From NCBI GenBank assembly GCA_011389955.1, contig JAABTI010000008.1:1-33042 (forward strand): a stretch of 33,042 nucleotides of DNA, read 5' to 3'. This DNA is from Paracoccaceae bacterium (GTDB lineage Bacteria; Pseudomonadota; Alphaproteobacteria; Rhodobacterales; Rhodobacteraceae). A program made the translations under genes and the position numbers. Below the pieces are notes generated by a model. It saw only the letters and a list, made by a program, of their open reading frames with translations. It did no database searches and was not told the origin of the DNA. This document shows positions 18,067-26,820 of this stretch, in pieces (within the stretch, counting starts at the first letter, position 1; each line of letters opens with the position of its first letter).

Positions 18067-18756
18067 ATGCTGATTTGTCGCGACCCCGGGCTTTTGTTCG
18101 TCAAGACGATGAAAACGGCGGGATCATCCATCGAAATCGCTCTCGGGGCGTTGTTGCGCGAGGGCGACCTGGCGACGCCGCTTGATCCGTCGGAAGAGAG
18201 GCAGCGACCCGGAAAGAACGTGCGGCGCGCGGTTCGGAGCATGGTGCAGACGTTGCGCGCGCGTAGCGACGGGGCCGTGAGGGCGCGCTATCCTCACCAC
18301 GGCTACGAGGTTGCCGCCACGTACCTGGCGAACGAGATCGAGGGATGCCGCGCCTTCTGCGTGGAACGCAACCCGTACGACAAGGCCGTCTCGGCGTTTC
18401 ATTTCGTCTATGACCGCCACAACCGGCGCATTACCGATCCCGGCCAGCAGTTCGAGGAATTCTGCAAGTCCGCGCGGCTGCCTTCGTTTTCCAATTTCGA
18501 CATGTATACACGCGATGGCGAACTGGTGGTCGAGCGGGTGCTGCAATATGACCGGCTTGACCGCGAGTTTTCCGATGTCATGGGTTCGTTCGGGATCACG
18601 GGTGTTTCGCTGGGCGACAAGAAGGCCAAGGCGGGTGTGCGGCCGAAACTGGATCTGAGCACCTATTACGGGGCCGATTACGAGCGGCCGGCGGCACGAC
18701 TGGTCGAAGGCACCTTCGCGCGGGAGTTCGCGTTCTTCGGCTATCAGCGGCCCTGA
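18067..18756 (+). CDS. Sulfotransferase family protein
   Basis: This 229-residue protein looks like a PAPS-dependent carbohydrate sulfotransferase. The 5'-phosphosulfate loop is FVKTMKTAGSSIEIAL (residues 11-26, Lys at the start of the P-loop-like turn). The 3'-phosphate-binding segment is FCVERNPYDKAVSAFHF (97-113). The middle (ARYPHHGYEVAATYLANEIEG) and the C-terminal AREFAFFGY also fit the family. ATG at 18067 is chosen; GGAGG lies 14 bases upstream, somewhat far, and an in-frame TTG at 18046 is possible. The acceptor is unknown. Its position among GDP-fucose and glycosyltransferase genes suggests a sugar hydroxyl on the same glycan. It is convergent with the DXD glycosyltransferase gene and alone on plus. 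Confidence 0.82.
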   Translation: MLICRDPGLLFVKTMKTAGSSIEIALGALLREGDLATPLDPSEERQRPGKNVRRAVRSMVQTLRARSDGAVRARYPHHGYEVAATYLANEIEGCRAFCVERNPYDKAVSAFHFVYDRHNRRITDPGQQFEEFCKSARLPSFSNFDMYTRDGELVVERVLQYDRLDREFSDVMGSFGITGVSLGDKKAKAGVRPKLDLSTYYGADYERPAARLVEGTFAREFAFFGYQRP

Positions 18757-18780
18757 GCGCGCCCACGCGGCGTCGGGCGG

Positions 18781-19584
18781 TCATGGCATCAGGTTGTGTT
18801 TTCTCGCCAGTTCCGCGAGCACGGAGTTGTCCGGCGGGATCCCGGCATGGCGGCGGGCGAGCCGGTCGCGGCATCGCCGACCGTAGAAGTGTATCGAGAC
18901 GGTGTCATCCTTGACCAGTTGCCAGACGCGCCTTGCATGCAGGAAGTAGTAACGGCGATCACGGAAGGACACCGGGTAAAGCACATGCGGCTCCAGCGCG
19001 TGCCCGAACTCGTCGTGCTTGTGCAGGAAGTGAGACAGGGCACGTGGCCCCCACGCCCCCCAGGGCATTTCCGATGCGTGCATGGGATCGTTGCTGGCCG
19101 CGCGTTCGCGCATTTCGGCCACCTTTTTGGCGTCGAACCAGACCGGGATGGCGTATTCGTCTTCGCAGAACTCGATCAGGTCGCGCAGTGTCGGCGAGGT
19201 CGCGGGCAGCGCCAGAACGCCGTTGGCGACGATGTCGGCGCTTTCGCGTCCGAAAAAATAGCCATCCTTCGGTTCGAAAGGCTTCAGGCAATAGGCATCG
19301 GTATCGGCCCAGACCAGCCCGTCATGGCGCGCGAGCAGGTTATAGCGGAACCTGTCGGAATAGGGCGCGGGGCTGCCCGTTCGCTCGTGGCGGATCATCG
19401 TGGCCGGAGACGGCAGGATGTCCGATGCCGGTGCCTCTTCCACCCCCTCGGGCAGACCGCCGACCCGATCGTAGGAAAACATCACCACCCGGTGACCGGC
19501 ATCGATAAAGGATTTCGTGCACAGACGTTCGATGAAGCCCAGGTCGGGCCCTTCCCAGAACATGGCGATTGTCGGTAGCGACAT
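18781..19584 (-). CDS. DXD-type glycosyltransferase (sugar-binding Gly_transf_sug-like)
   Basis: This 267-residue protein resembles the DXD-containing sugar-binding glycosyltransferases of polysaccharide and glycoprotein synthesis. It starts with LPTIAMFWEGPDLGFIERLC. It has YSDRFRYNLLARHDGLVWADTDAYCLKPF, where DTD (94-96) would bind the nucleotide-sugar metal, and later HASEMPWGAWGPRALSHFLH. No signal peptide or membrane span is present, so it should act on the cytoplasmic side. ATG at 19584 has GGAG upstream; an earlier in-frame ATG at 19605 lacks one. It is the last gene of a four-gene minus-strand operon, 32 bases after the FkbM gene. Donor and acceptor are unknown. Confidence 0.8.
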   Translation of the reverse strand: MSLPTIAMFWEGPDLGFIERLCTKSFIDAGHRVVMFSYDRVGGLPEGVEEAPASDILPSPATMIRHERTGSPAPYSDRFRYNLLARHDGLVWADTDAYCLKPFEPKDGYFFGRESADIVANGVLALPATSPTLRDLIEFCEDEYAIPVWFDAKKVAEMRERAASNDPMHASEMPWGAWGPRALSHFLHKHDEFGHALEPHVLYPVSFRDRRYYFLHARRVWQLVKDDTVSIHFYGRRCRDRLARRHAGIPPDNSVLAELARKHNLMP

Positions 19585-19616
19585 TGTTGACTCCGTCGTT
19601 TGCATTGGCGCCGACC

Positions 19617-20360
19617 TTAGCGCGGGCTGGGCAGTCTGGTCTTGCGAAATGTGTCGGATATGAAAACGGCATCACCGAAGCGGAGCTGACCGTTGGGAAA
19701 CCGCCGGGACGGGAACAGGTCGTAGAGCGTGTAGCCATGTTCACGCAGAAGGCCCCAGATCCTGTCGAGCAGCGGAACCCCGTCATAGTGCGGCGTGGCG
19801 AACCATTCCAGCATCACGATGTCGATGGCGTCTTTCCCGAGCATCCGCGCGCTGCCTTCGAGGATATCGTATTCGCTGCCCTGGGCGTCGATCTTCAGGC
19901 ACGAGATGTGGTTGACATCGTTGCGCGAGCACCATGTGTCCAGCCGCATGGTGTCCACGGTGATGATATCCTCGGTGGTGTGGCCGGAGTGCGCTGCGGC
20001 TTCCTCGCCGGTGTTGCTGAACAGCGATGAGCTTTCGTCGTGGTCGGCGACGCGGAACCTGGCCTTGCCGGTCGAGTCCGACATTGCCATCTGGTGCACC
20101 TTGACCGTGGGAAACCGGCTCAGCTTGCGCGTGACGAACTCGCAGTTGGACGCGATCGGTTCGATCAGGTGGATGGGCATGTCGCAGAACAGCCGACACA
20201 GGAAAAGCGCGATCTGACCGCGGTTGGCGCCGATATCGACGACCGCGCCGGAGCGGTCCGAATACTGCGACAACCGGCCAACGGCGCCGACCGGTCCCTC
20301 CATTTGCCTGATCTGGTTCAGATGCCATTTCTTGGGGGCAAGCGGGGTGGCTACGTCCAT
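19617..20360 (-). CDS. FkbM family methyltransferase
   Basis: The 247-residue SAM-dependent methyltransferase has motif I as AVVDIGANRGQIALFL (39-54). The family-defining segment is SCLKIDAQGSEYDILEGSARML (153-174), followed by DIVMLEWFATPHYDG. FkbM enzymes O-methylate sugars and macrolides; the rhizobial NoeI fucose methyltransferase is a related activity. A sugar-hydroxyl acceptor is therefore a reasonable inference here. ATG at 20360-20358 has AAAGGACG upstream, so an in-frame extension to 20474 is rejected. It is third in the minus-strand glycan operon, 91 bases after the GT2-like gene and 32 before the DXD glycosyltransferase gene. Confidence 0.87.
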   Translation of the reverse strand: MDVATPLAPKKWHLNQIRQMEGPVGAVGRLSQYSDRSGAVVDIGANRGQIALFLCRLFCDMPIHLIEPIASNCEFVTRKLSRFPTVKVHQMAMSDSTGKARFRVADHDESSSLFSNTGEEAAAHSGHTTEDIITVDTMRLDTWCSRNDVNHISCLKIDAQGSEYDILEGSARMLGKDAIDIVMLEWFATPHYDGVPLLDRIWGLLREHGYTLYDLFPSRRFPNGQLRFGDAVFISDTFRKTRLPSPR

Positions 20361-20451
20361 GGATCGTCCTTTTGCAATGTCATGACAAACGGGGGCCCTC
20401 GAAAAGGCATTCGGATACTCGCTGGCGGGGTGTGGCCGCGCGGGGATGTCA

Positions 20452-21495
20452 TCAGCCCTCGCCCGCGACGGCATTGTCGGCTCGTATCTTGTTGCGACGC
20501 AACCAGTCGAGGAACCGGTCCCAGCCGGGGCGCTCTTTCAATTCGGTGATCTTTGCGCGGTGCCAGTCGCAGGCTTCGGCATGGAGCCTGCCCAGGACCG
20601 GATCGGACTTGAGCGCATCGAGCACCGGCCGGGCGCGTTCGGCATGGGGCAGGATCGAGCGATCCCTGGTCCGGTTGACGTTCATGTCCGCCCAGTAATG
20701 CTCTGTCTGTTCGCTGGCGATGTGGTTGGTCCGGCCCCGGTCGCGCTTGACCAAAAAGCTTTCGAGCGAGCGGACGGAATAGTGGTGCAGCCGTGCATGG
20801 CGGTTGCTGAATCCGGGCCATGCGCGCCAGCCGATCTTGTCCATCGGGCGCAGGTTGCCGCCGCAATCGGACCAGCGCACCTGCCCCTCGCGCCCCTCGG
20901 GCACCCCCTTGGGTCGGTGCGGATTGTATTTCTGGAACAGCCCGTTGTTGCGGAACAGGGTCTTGAACCCGATCGCGCGTCCGTTGGCCGGATCGTCCTC
21001 TTCATCGGCAAGGAGAAACTGTTCGGTCACGGGCCGGTCGGCATATGCCTCGATCCCGCCACAACCAAAGAGTTTCCATACGAAGGACACCGCATCGCAA
21101 TCGCCCATGGCCGCGATCATCTGGTCCAGCGTTTCGGCTCCTTCGCGCAGGTTGATGAATTCGTCCACGTCGAGACAGATCAGCCAGTCCGCCCCCTCCA
21201 CCCACGGATGGACGGTGGCGCGGCGCAGCGCCTTGTGTTGCGGCGACGCGCCGTCCGAGACATCGTTGGGCCGGTGGCTGCAATAACCCAGCTCCTCCAG
21301 CCGCTCGGCCATGAGATCGGTGCCATCCTCGCAATTGTTGGTGAAGATCACGAAGCCGGTGAAACCTATGGTCAGGTTATGGGCGATCCATTCCAGCAGG
21401 AACGGACCCTCGTTCTTCATCGTTGTCATGATGACGTGGCTGCCGCCGCATGCCGGAGCGGGCAGGGCGGCTGTGTGCGTTGCGCGCTGGTTCAT
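20452..21495 (-). CDS. Glycosyltransferase family 2-like (Glyco_tranf_2_4) protein
   Basis: The 347-residue protein matches the GT2-like family often seen in Rhodobacteraceae surface-polysaccharide loci. It begins with IMTTMKNEGPFLLEWIAHNLTIGF, then VIFTNNCEDGTDLMAERLEELG. LICLDVDEFINL (DVDEF at 109-113) supplies the metal-binding DxD. The later SFVWKLFGCGG and FKTLFRNNGLFQKYNPHRPKG fit the same group, and the Arg/Trp-rich C-terminus (GWDRFLDWLRRNKI) completes it. The ATG overlaps the stop of the upstream fusion gene in ATGA (21492-21495), which indicates tight cotranslation. Sugar donor and acceptor are unknown. No membrane span is evident, so it should be cytosolic or peripheral. Confidence 0.87.
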   Translation of the reverse strand: MNQRATHTAALPAPACGGSHVIMTTMKNEGPFLLEWIAHNLTIGFTGFVIFTNNCEDGTDLMAERLEELGYCSHRPNDVSDGASPQHKALRRATVHPWVEGADWLICLDVDEFINLREGAETLDQMIAAMGDCDAVSFVWKLFGCGGIEAYADRPVTEQFLLADEEDDPANGRAIGFKTLFRNNGLFQKYNPHRPKGVPEGREGQVRWSDCGGNLRPMDKIGWRAWPGFSNRHARLHHYSVRSLESFLVKRDRGRTNHIASEQTEHYWADMNVNRTRDRSILPHAERARPVLDALKSDPVLGRLHAEACDWHRAKITELKERPGWDRFLDWLRRNKIRADNAVAGEG

Positions 21496-23390
21496 TCGGC
21501 GGCCTGCTTCTTGAGTTTGTGAAAGGCGGGCCCCACGCGCTGCGCCAGGCTGGCGTGACCGCGTTCTTCCAGGTTGCTCTGTAGCGCCTTGCGATACCAC
21601 GGCAGGAAACGGCGCTGGCGGAACATCGCGTAGAACACCTGCGGCGTCAGCGTGTCGTCGAGCGCATGTTGCATGAGTGGCTTGAGAAGCCCCGCCCGGC
21701 GCAGGGCCACGGGCGAGAAATGCCCCGCGCACCACGTCTTGAGACGGATCACGTTGTCGCCATCCAGCCGGTCGACGTGGCGACGGTCGGGTTCGAAAAA
21801 CGGATCATACAGCACGAAGGCCTTTTCCACGTCGTCGATTTCGAACGCGCAATCGCTGTGGGCCAGCGACCAGTCGCGCGCGCGCCCCATGCGGAACCGC
21901 CGTTCCCAGGGCACGAGCGCCTCGTCGAGCGTGGTCTGGGGGTTGAAACTGACGACGGTGGAGCCGGGCGCGAGCGACGAAAAGGCGAGCGCGGCGAAGC
22001 CTCCCATCGAGGTGCCGGTCAGAATGACCCTGTCGAACTCCGCGAAGAAGCCATCGGTGGCCAGCTTTCCCAGATGGGATATGAGTTGCGGATCGCGGTA
22101 CCAATCCTTGCGCCGTGCCATCACCGACAGGTGCGACCAGCGGTTTTCGCGCACGAACTTGTATGCCCAGGGTTCGCGCTCCGGGGTGGTGTCGTTGACA
22201 TTCGACAGGTTGTCGAATGTCACGACCAGCCGCGCGGGATCGCGCCGGATGCACATGACCGCGTGGTTCCTGAGCCGGGTGTAGAAGCCCTCGTTTTCGC
22301 CGCCGGTGTGGATTTCGCCGAACCACGGCGGCAGGGCGGCGTTGTTAGCGGGCGGAGCTGGCTCTGCTTCGGGGGCGACAGGCACCGGTTCCGTTTTCGG
22401 CTGCGGGGGCGCGACCGGCGCGATCGGTTCGCCCTTGAGCGTGGCAAGCACCTGCTGCGCATCAGTCGAGGAGGCGCGCAACCGGTCCAGCATGGCGCGT
22501 TCCAGGTCGCACAGCGCCTCCTGCGCGGCGCGCACGCCGGGCAGGGCCATCAGCATGTCCATTTCCCGCGCCGTGTCCCCCATCCGCGCGGACAGGTCCA
22601 CGGGCGGCCCGTCGCCCGCGCCGCAGCCTTGCAGCCACGCGATCAGCGTCTCGGCATCAGGGCGCTGCTTTTCCGGCAGCACCTCGCGCCGCAACAGGCT
22701 TGTCTCCACGCTTGGCGCGGGGATTTTCACGATCACGGCCTTGGCGCTACCCCGCGCCGCCATGTCGCCGGCCCAGGTGATGCGGCTATGCGGTTGCGGC
22801 ATCGGCGTGCCGTCGCCGTTCATCCATCTGACAGCCGTCCTGCCCCGCGCAGGCGCGGCGGGAACCTCGGCGGTGCGCGAGGCGAAGAGGCCCAGCCGCA
22901 CCGCGCTTCGCAGCGGCGACTCGTCTGTCACCGGGGCGACCGGGCGCGCGCCGAACAGGATGGCGCCGGGCTGGAACGGTTGCGACGGGCCGCAACCGGC
23001 AACCCGCAGCGGCGCCGACATGACATCCGCGCCACCACAGGCGCGCATCAGCGACTGCACGCTTCTGGCGCCGCTTTGAATGCAGAAATATTCATCCGAT
23101 CCGAGGTAAAGGCCATACCCGCCGCTTTCTTCCACCTCGGCGCGTGCCGCGCAAATGGCGGAATTGCGGATTTCCTCGTCCATGTCCCAATCGATCGTAA
23201 CCGGCACGAGCGTCACCGCCCCCTGCGCCGCAAGGGCATCGAACAGCGGCTGTTTGCCCGATTGCCTGCGATCCGTGAACAGAACCACGTCCGTCGCCCC
23301 GATCGCGCGATGATATGCCAGCCATTCCAGGAAACTCGATTCAGGCTGTGCCACGAAGGCGCTCAGCAAGAGTTTCGGTCCTTTTGTCAT
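21492..23390 (-). CDS. Fusion: GT2-like N-domain, Pro-rich linker, alpha/beta-hydrolase C-domain
   Basis: This encodes a 632-residue two-domain protein. Residues 1-230 resemble the Glyco_tranf_2_4 fold (LLLSAFVAQPESSFLEWLAYHRAIG, DVVLFTDRR, LYLGSDEYF), but the expected DxDEF is GSDEY, with the first Asp lost. Residues 318-353 are a Pro/Ala/Glu-rich linker. Residues 355-632 look like a serine hydrolase: VVTFDN, VILTGTSMGGFAALAF with nucleophile Ser461 in GTSMGG, and candidate acid Asp529 and base His557 (CAGHFSP). A deacylase, acyltransferase or esterase acting on the glycan is possible. ATG at 23390 has AAGG six bases upstream. It is first in the minus-strand operon, coupled by ATGA to the next gene and divergent from the fucosyltransferase-like gene. 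I do not recognise this domain combination as a named family. Confidence 0.8.
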   Translation of the reverse strand: MTKGPKLLLSAFVAQPESSFLEWLAYHRAIGATDVVLFTDRRQSGKQPLFDALAAQGAVTLVPVTIDWDMDEEIRNSAICAARAEVEESGGYGLYLGSDEYFCIQSGARSVQSLMRACGGADVMSAPLRVAGCGPSQPFQPGAILFGARPVAPVTDESPLRSAVRLGLFASRTAEVPAAPARGRTAVRWMNGDGTPMPQPHSRITWAGDMAARGSAKAVIVKIPAPSVETSLLRREVLPEKQRPDAETLIAWLQGCGAGDGPPVDLSARMGDTAREMDMLMALPGVRAAQEALCDLERAMLDRLRASSTDAQQVLATLKGEPIAPVAPPQPKTEPVPVAPEAEPAPPANNAALPPWFGEIHTGGENEGFYTRLRNHAVMCIRRDPARLVVTFDNLSNVNDTTPEREPWAYKFVRENRWSHLSVMARRKDWYRDPQLISHLGKLATDGFFAEFDRVILTGTSMGGFAALAFSSLAPGSTVVSFNPQTTLDEALVPWERRFRMGRARDWSLAHSDCAFEIDDVEKAFVLYDPFFEPDRRHVDRLDGDNVIRLKTWCAGHFSPVALRRAGLLKPLMQHALDDTLTPQVFYAMFRQRRFLPWYRKALQSNLEERGHASLAQRVGPAFHKLKKQAAE

Positions 23391-23465
23391 AACTCACCTT
23401 GTCATGAACGTACCAATTCATTTGCCATTATGCACCTGCGGGAGCGCTTGCGACTATTGTCGAGA

Positions 23466-23477
23466 AGCATATATGCT
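23466..23477. promoter_or_regulatory. Perfect 12-base palindrome in a divergent promoter region
   Basis: AGCATATATGCT reads identically on both strands. It lies in the 113-base space between the divergent fusion gene (start 23390) and fucosyltransferase-like gene (start 23504). A possible plus-strand promoter, TTGCGA (23448-23453) with TATATG (23470-23475) at 16-base spacing, overlaps it, so a dimeric regulator bound here could control the right-hand gene and perhaps both. No cognate regulator gene is in the island. Function is inferred from position and symmetry. Confidence 0.4.
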
Positions 23478-23503
23478 CCGGATTGCGTAAGAAAGGTTGA
23501 TTT

Positions 23504-25510
23504 ATGTCGTCGGGTGCCAGCAAAGGGCGCGGATTCTTCATCGGTCTGCGCAAGGACCAGTTGGGCGCGCGCCTGCTGATGATGCTCAACAGCATCCGCC
23601 TGGCCGAGGACTACAAGACCGATTTTCGCATCAACTGGTTCCCGCGCGGTGCTATGGCGCCGAAACTCGACACGCCCGCGGACTTGTTCGACCAGGCGTT
23701 CATCGAACGGCATTTCATCGAGAACGATGAATTCGAGGCGCTTGAAAGCATCACCAAGCCGATATGGGCCTTTCTGAAGGACAAGACGCCCGATCGGCTC
23801 GAGGCACATCTGGCCGGTGGCGGGCATGTCCTGCTGGCCGAAGGTTTCGATATCGTCGAATTCCCGTGGGAGGACAGCGGAGATCTGCGCGGGCGGTTTC
23901 GGGGCTTCATCTCGCATATCGCGTTCAATCCGGTGGTGCAGGGGCATATCACGGCGATCGAAAACGCGATGTCGCAGGGCAGCGGCCGTGTCATCGCCTA
24001 TCACATCCGGCGCGGCGACATCCTCAACGAAGATCCGTGGAAGCACAAGGACTGGCCCGCCAAGATCGAGCCGGACGAACTGTATTCGGCATATCTCGAA
24101 AAGAACCCTGATGCGGCCGCGCTGGTGTTTTCCGACCAGGCCGAAAGCATCACGCGCTTTACCTCCACCCATCCCCAGGTGCGCAGGATAACCGACCTGG
24201 TCGATCTCGACGGCTGCAAGCCGGTGCAGCGCGATTTCCTGGAGCTTTTCGCCATGTCGCGCGCCTCCGAGATCGTGGCGCCGCCGATCAGCGCCTTCAG
24301 CCGCGCCGCCGCGCGGCTGAGCGGACAGGAGCGCAAGTGTTTCCACGAGGTGATGAGCCTGGAGGAACGCGATGGCGCCTATGAGAACGTCACCGCGCGT
24401 TTCCTCAACGGCGTTTCCAATTTCATCACGCCAAGCGAAGCGGCCCATGTTTACGTCAAGGTCGCCCGCAGGTTGCAGGAAAACGGGCGCGACGCCGAGG
24501 CGTGGGAAATCGGGCAGAAGATCCTGGAAGCCGGCGCCGACAACGCGTTTCTGCCGCTGATACAGGCCACCAACGGGATCTACCTGCACAAATGGGAAGA
24601 GGCGTTGCGCCATGTGGACGCGGCGCTGGCGCATCCCGACCAGTGGCAGCAGAACTACATATCGGCGCTTGCTATCCGGGCGCATATCCTTGGCGCGCTG
24701 GGCAAGCGTTTCGATGCGCGGCGAACTTTTTTGCGCGCGTTCTGGCAAAAGCCGATGCTGCCCGACGTGACGGTGATCGGCTCTTTCATGATCAAGCGCC
24801 GGCGCTTGCGCCCCGGTGCGACATTGCCGTTCGACATCGACACCCTCGCCGCCCTGCCGGTGCGTTTTCAGCAGACCAACATCGTCGTGCAGCAGGGCAA
24901 GATCCTGCGCCGGCGCGCCCTGGACCTTTCCGCGATCGCGATCGAATGGCCCTGGTTCGCGCTGGATGGCAAGACCGAACGCCTGCTCGGGGCGAGCAGC
25001 GACCTGCAGGCGATCCATGCGCGGCTTCTCGCGCATGAACGCTGTGTGCCGGGGGGCGGACCGTTCAGCTTCTGCGCGCTGCTCGATGCGCGGTTGGGGC
25101 GGCTCGATGCGGCGCTGGAGCGCAACTCCGAGGCGGTTTTTTACGCGCCGGACGATCCCATGGTGCGCAAGCGACAGGCGGAAATCCTGATGATGCGGGG
25201 CGATCATGACGCGGCACTCGCGGAGATGGAGATATGCGTGGCCTGCGCCCCGGCGCATGCGTTCTGGTATTTCCTGACCGGGATGATCCACGAACAGGCT
25301 GGCAACATGCCGATGGCGCGCAGCCGCTATGAAGAGGCCGCCGCGATGGATGACAGCACCGCGGGACTGCATGCGCACTTGGCGCAGGTCTGTCGCGACA
25401 TGGGTGATGACGCGGCAGCGGTGGCCGCGCTTGACCGCGCCGCCGAGATTGCGCCCAACCAGCAACGCTATCGCAAGCGCCGCGACCGGGTGGCGCGCAA
25501 GAGCGCGTGA
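23504..25510 (+). CDS. Fucosyltransferase-like (HxRRGD) protein with C-terminal TPR-like repeats
   Basis: The N-terminal third of this 668-residue protein has the layout of GT11/NodZ-type fucosyltransferases. KGRGFFIGLRKDQLGARLLMM is at residues 7-27. VIAYHIRRGDIL (163-174) carries the HxRRGD motif that binds GDP-fucose in those families. AALVFSDQAE is at about 205-214, and DFLELFAMSRASEIVAPPISAFS (244-266) resembles the third motif. From about residue 310 the protein is helical and TPR-like (ARRLQENGRDAEAWEIGQKI, GRLDAALERNSEAVFYAPDD, MRGDHDAALAEMEICVACAP, GDDAAAVAALDRAAEIAPN). ATG at 23504 has AAAGG upstream. The gmd-fcl pair in the same island would supply GDP-L-fucose. Fucosyl transfer to a glycan or protein is inferred; low overall resemblance keeps it tentative. 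Confidence 0.75.
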   Translation: MSSGASKGRGFFIGLRKDQLGARLLMMLNSIRLAEDYKTDFRINWFPRGAMAPKLDTPADLFDQAFIERHFIENDEFEALESITKPIWAFLKDKTPDRLEAHLAGGGHVLLAEGFDIVEFPWEDSGDLRGRFRGFISHIAFNPVVQGHITAIENAMSQGSGRVIAYHIRRGDILNEDPWKHKDWPAKIEPDELYSAYLEKNPDAAALVFSDQAESITRFTSTHPQVRRITDLVDLDGCKPVQRDFLELFAMSRASEIVAPPISAFSRAAARLSGQERKCFHEVMSLEERDGAYENVTARFLNGVSNFITPSEAAHVYVKVARRLQENGRDAEAWEIGQKILEAGADNAFLPLIQATNGIYLHKWEEALRHVDAALAHPDQWQQNYISALAIRAHILGALGKRFDARRTFLRAFWQKPMLPDVTVIGSFMIKRRRLRPGATLPFDIDTLAALPVRFQQTNIVVQQGKILRRRALDLSAIAIEWPWFALDGKTERLLGASSDLQAIHARLLAHERCVPGGGPFSFCALLDARLGRLDAALERNSEAVFYAPDDPMVRKRQAEILMMRGDHDAALAEMEICVACAPAHAFWYFLTGMIHEQAGNMPMARSRYEEAAAMDDSTAGLHAHLAQVCRDMGDDAAAVAALDRAAEIAPNQQRYRKRRDRVARKSA

Positions 25511-25583
25511 GAAAACCGCCGGGCGGTCATGACGCCTGGGGGCGCAAGTCCGCCGCTGCCCCGGCGTGCCGGGTGCGGCCGGT

Positions 25584-26681
25584 TCAGGTGTTTGACAAGA
25601 AGTGCAGCACGTCGCCATCCTTGACGATATATGCCTTGCCCTCGGCGCGCATGCGGCCGGCTTCCTTGGCGCCCTGTTCGCCCTCATGGGCGACGAAATC
25701 GTCGTATGAAATGGTTTCGGCACGGATGAAGCCGCGTTCGAAATCGCCGTGGATCACGCCGGCGGCCTTGGGTGCGGGGGTGCCGGTGGGCACGGTCCAC
25801 GCGCGGGCCTCCTTGGGGCCTACGGTAAAGAACGTCTCGAGGTGCAGCAGTTCGTAGCCCGCGCGAATCAGGCGATCCAGCCCCGGCTCCTGCAGACCCA
25901 TCTCCTCGAGGAACATCGCCGCCTCCTCGGCGTCGAGCTGCGATAGCTCCTCCTCGATGCGGGCCGAGATCACGACATGGGCGTTGCCCTGTGCGGCGGC
26001 CATTTCGGCGACGCGCGCGGACTGGGCGTTCCCCGCGGCGGCGTCGGACTCGGGCACGTTGCACACATAGAGTACCGGCTTGGCCGTCAGCAGTTGCAGC
26101 ATCCGCCATGCCTTGGCGTCGTCCTCGTCCACCGCGACGGTGCGGGCGGGGCGGCCATCCTCGAGCGCGGCAAGCGCGGCGCGCAGCAGGCGGTCCTGCT
26201 GCACGGCGTCCTTGTCGCCGCCCTTGATCTTGCGGGCCAGCCCTGCGAGGCGCTTCTCGATGCTTTCCATGTCCGACAGCATCAGTTCCGTCTCGATGGT
26301 GTCGGCATCGGCCACCGGATCGACGCGGCCTTCGACATGGGTGACATCGCCATCCTCGAAGCAGCGCAGCACGTGGGCGATGGCGTCGACCTCGCGGATA
26401 TTGGCCAGGAACTGGTTGCCCAGCCCCTCGCCGCGGCTGGCGCCTTTGACCAGGCCGGCGATGTCGACGAAGGTCATGCGCGTGGGGATGGTGGTTTTCG
26501 AGCTGGCGATGCGGGCCAGCGTGTCAAGGCGCGCGTCGGGCACGGCGACCTCTCCGACGTTGGGTTCGATCGTGCAGAAGGGGAAATTCGCGGCCTGCGC
26601 GGCCGCGGTGCGCGTCAGCGCGTTGAACAATGTGGACTTGCCCACGTTCGGCAACCCGACGATGCCCATCTTGAAACCCAT
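25584..26681 (-). CDS. ychF: Redox-regulated ATPase YchF (Obg family)
   Basis: The 365-residue universally conserved P-loop NTPase contains G1 [15 protein letters not shown] (6-20), the switch region [13 protein letters not shown]3 [23 protein letters not shown] and, in place of the GTP-specifying NKxD, CNVPE, which is why YchF prefers ATP. The C-terminal TGS-like domain has [42 protein letters not shown] and ends [12 protein letters not shown]. It is ribosome-associated and linked to stress responses in other bacteria. ATG at 26681-26679 has AAGGAGG upstream; the frame reaching 26735 is rejected. It is divergent from trpA across 139 bases and convergent with the fucosyltransferase-like gene. 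Confidence 0.97.
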   Translation of the reverse strand: MGFKMGIVGLPNVGKSTLFNALTRTAAAQAANFPFCTIEPNVGEVAVPDARLDTLARIASSKTTIPTRMTFVDIAGLVKGASRGEGLGNQFLANIREVDAIAHVLRCFEDGDVTHVEGRVDPVADADTIETELMLSDMESIEKRLAGLARKIKGGDKDAVQQDRLLRAALAALEDGRPARTVAVDEDDAKAWRMLQLLTAKPVLYVCNVPESDAAAGNAQSARVAEMAAAQGNAHVVISARIEEELSQLDAEEAAMFLEEMGLQEPGLDRLIRAGYELLHLETFFTVGPKEARAWTVPTGTPAPKAAGVIHGDFERGFIRAETISYDDFVAHEGEQGAKEAGRMRAEGKAYIVKDGDVLHFLSNT

Positions 26682-26820
26682 TTCGCGCCCTCCTTGGTTT
26701 GCGCCGCTCTTAAAGCGGGGGGCGCGGCGTGACAAGGGCGACGCAGGGCTGCATCAGCGATTGAGTTCGGCGCGCTTTTGCGGCACATCGGGGCAATCCG
26801 ATCAGCAAGGACGCAGCATC

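Noticed and set aside
23402-25723. A 773-codon open frame on minus opposite the fucosyltransferase/TPR gene
   Set aside because: Its translation is His/Arg/Gln-rich without domains, and it is the mirror of a clearly better gene on plus; long antisense frames are expected in GC-rich DNA.
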